From assembly GCA_947073545.1 (NCBI GenBank), contig CAMTMP010000001.1, positions 1 to 64,000 of the forward strand: a stretch of 64,000 bases of DNA, given 5' to 3'. The stretch's first letter is position 1. Each line of letters begins with the position of its first letter. The notes beneath the pieces were generated by a model. The model did not search any database. It was not told where the DNA came from and worked only from the letters and a program-made list of their open reading frames with translations. A program made the position numbers and the translations under genes. This DNA is from an uncultured bacterium. GTDB lineage: Bacteria > Bacillota > Clostridia > Lachnospirales > Lachnospiraceae. Positions 63,420-64,000 of this stretch are shown here, piece by piece.

Positions 63420-63522
63420 ACCTTTCTCCTCCATTCCGGGCAGACTGCCCGCCCTGTTCCTCCCCGGACACTGATTTACTGTCCTTATATACTTAATACC
63501 CCTTATGGAAGAAAAAGGTTGC

Positions 63523-63556
63523 AAAAAATGGGCTGAGAAAAATTTCCTCAGCCCGC
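63523..63556 (-). terminator. terminator upstream of the VWA gene
   Basis: GGGCTGAG and CTCAGCCC stem; on the minus strand TTTTTTG follows. It lies between the edge gene and the VWA gene, so read-through is reduced. Confidence 0.85.
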
Positions 63557-63565
63557 CAAACATCA

Positions 63566-64000
63566 TTATTGTTCCAAAAGTTTCTGATACCCCATCTCCA
63601 GAAACATTTCCAAGTCTTCCGCCTCCCCGCGGATCACATATTTACCTCCGTCCCCGGTCTCCGCATATGCCATCCAGCCGCTTCCTTCTTCTGCCACTTG
63701 GAATGTCTGTCCTTCAAAAACATGTTTTCCTGTGTCGGGGCTCCTACAGAAATCCGGCTTTTTCACCACCTTTTCTATGGTGATGCTCTCCGTTTCCGCC
63801 ACACCGCCGCTCTGGACGCCGCTTTCCGCCGGAACCGCGTCCTCCGCCATGTTTTTTTCCGTATCGCTAAATTTCCGCTGTCCTTCGTTTTTCCGGGCGT
63901 CTTCCGACTCCGCCTTCTCTACAGCAGTTTCTTGTACGCTTTCCGAAAATTCTGCCGTTTCAGATGCAGCATTTTCCACTGCTGACGCCGACTCGCTCAT
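63566..64000 (-). CDS. hypothetical protein, C-terminal part, cut by window edge
   Basis: At least 144 residues remain. The visible N-terminal half is acidic and low in complexity (Ala/Glu/Ser rich). The C-terminal part (FEGQTFQVAEEGSGWMAYAE, GKYVIRGEAEDLEMFLEMGY) looks like a small beta-alpha domain of anti-sigma-type outer regions. The position before a VWA lipoprotein would fit an anti-sigma factor, but no membrane helix is in view. Confidence 0.5.
   Translation of the reverse strand: MSESASAVENAASETAEFSESVQETAVEKAESEDARKNEGQRKFSDTEKNMAEDAVPAESGVQSGGVAETESITIEKVVKKPDFCRSPDTGKHVFEGQTFQVAEEGSGWMAYAETGDGGKYVIRGEAEDLEMFLEMGYQKLLEQ

Noticed and set aside
1..64000. CRISPR arrays, tRNA or rRNA genes, prophage
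   Set aside because: No regularly spaced repeats, no cloverleaf-like TTCGA contexts outside genes, and no phage structural or integrase genes were seen on reading.

Overview
The window looks like the chromosome of a Gram-positive anaerobe of the Clostridia, most likely a Lachnospiraceae member. The pointers are inferred from gene content: rubrerythrin and rubredoxin beside a Fur/PerR regulator, MutS2, a proS T-box, archaeal-type ProRS, type 2 GalT, a blaI-blaR1 pair, Lachnospiraceae-style AAA-ATPase/PD-(D/E)XK protein, and strong GGAGG ribosome sites. No rRNA, tRNA or CRISPR was seen.

Positions 1-23.7 kb form a visibly AT-rich surface-glycan locus, nearly all on the minus strand. From a promoter at about 23.66 kb the order is: a three-domain glycosyltransferase, ABC permease and ATPase (Wzm/Wzt type), GT2, a methyltransferase with a long C-terminal coiled coil, a membrane acyltransferase, a GtrII-like protein, a large LTA-synthase-like phosphoglycerol transferase, a GDPD lipoprotein, a second membrane acyltransferase, FdtA-like isomerase, GtrB-like GT2, GNAT, hexapeptide acyltransferase, FdtB-like aminotransferase and GtrA. 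Beyond a plus-strand nuclease-like gene lie another GtrII-like gene and a broken GT2. The likely product is a polymer assembled in the cytoplasm, exported by the ABC transporter and decorated outside with glucosyl, acyl and glycerol-phosphate groups.

The main discovery candidate is that four genes of this locus each carry a 9-11 nt poly-G run in the coding strand. In two membrane acyltransferases the run is off by one, so the gene is split, and adding one G restores a full-length protein. In the GDPD lipoprotein the run is in frame, inside the catalytic motif. In the GNAT it sets the C-terminal tail and the distance to the next start codon. This is the layout of slipped-strand phase variation, with the sequenced state OFF/ON/OFF for the three ON/OFF genes. 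The locus promoter also carries two palindromes beside a divergent XRE regulator, suggesting a second, conventional layer of control.

24-37.6 kb holds housekeeping and regulatory genes: AAA-ATPase/nuclease, mutS2, a two-component system, trmL, Lrp regulator with aminotransferase, an AIR-synthase-like protein, a VanW protein with a 15-bp tandem repeat, a 35-residue membrane peptide, a DnaQ-like exonuclease and an XRE regulator. 37.8-45 kb is sugar catabolism: galK-galT, two AraC regulators, and a PfkB kinase with a class II aldolase. 45-59 kb holds a peptidoglycan amidase, blaI-blaR1 with its own operator, proS behind a T-box, an O-antigen-ligase-like protein, an AI-2E family transporter, an RluA-type pseudouridine synthase and a second two-component system. 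58.6-64 kb holds PerR-rubrerythrin-rubredoxin, an HPr-like protein without the usual histidine motif, Hsp20, and a VWA lipoprotein downstream of a gene cut by the window edge.

Two families of intergenic repeats occur in the right half. One, with a GGAGAATGCC...GGCATTCTCC hairpin, lies in the leaders of galT, galK, the amidase and, more weakly, trmL. The other is a 122-bp MITE-like element with 12-bp inverted ends, upstream of proS and of the AI-2E gene.
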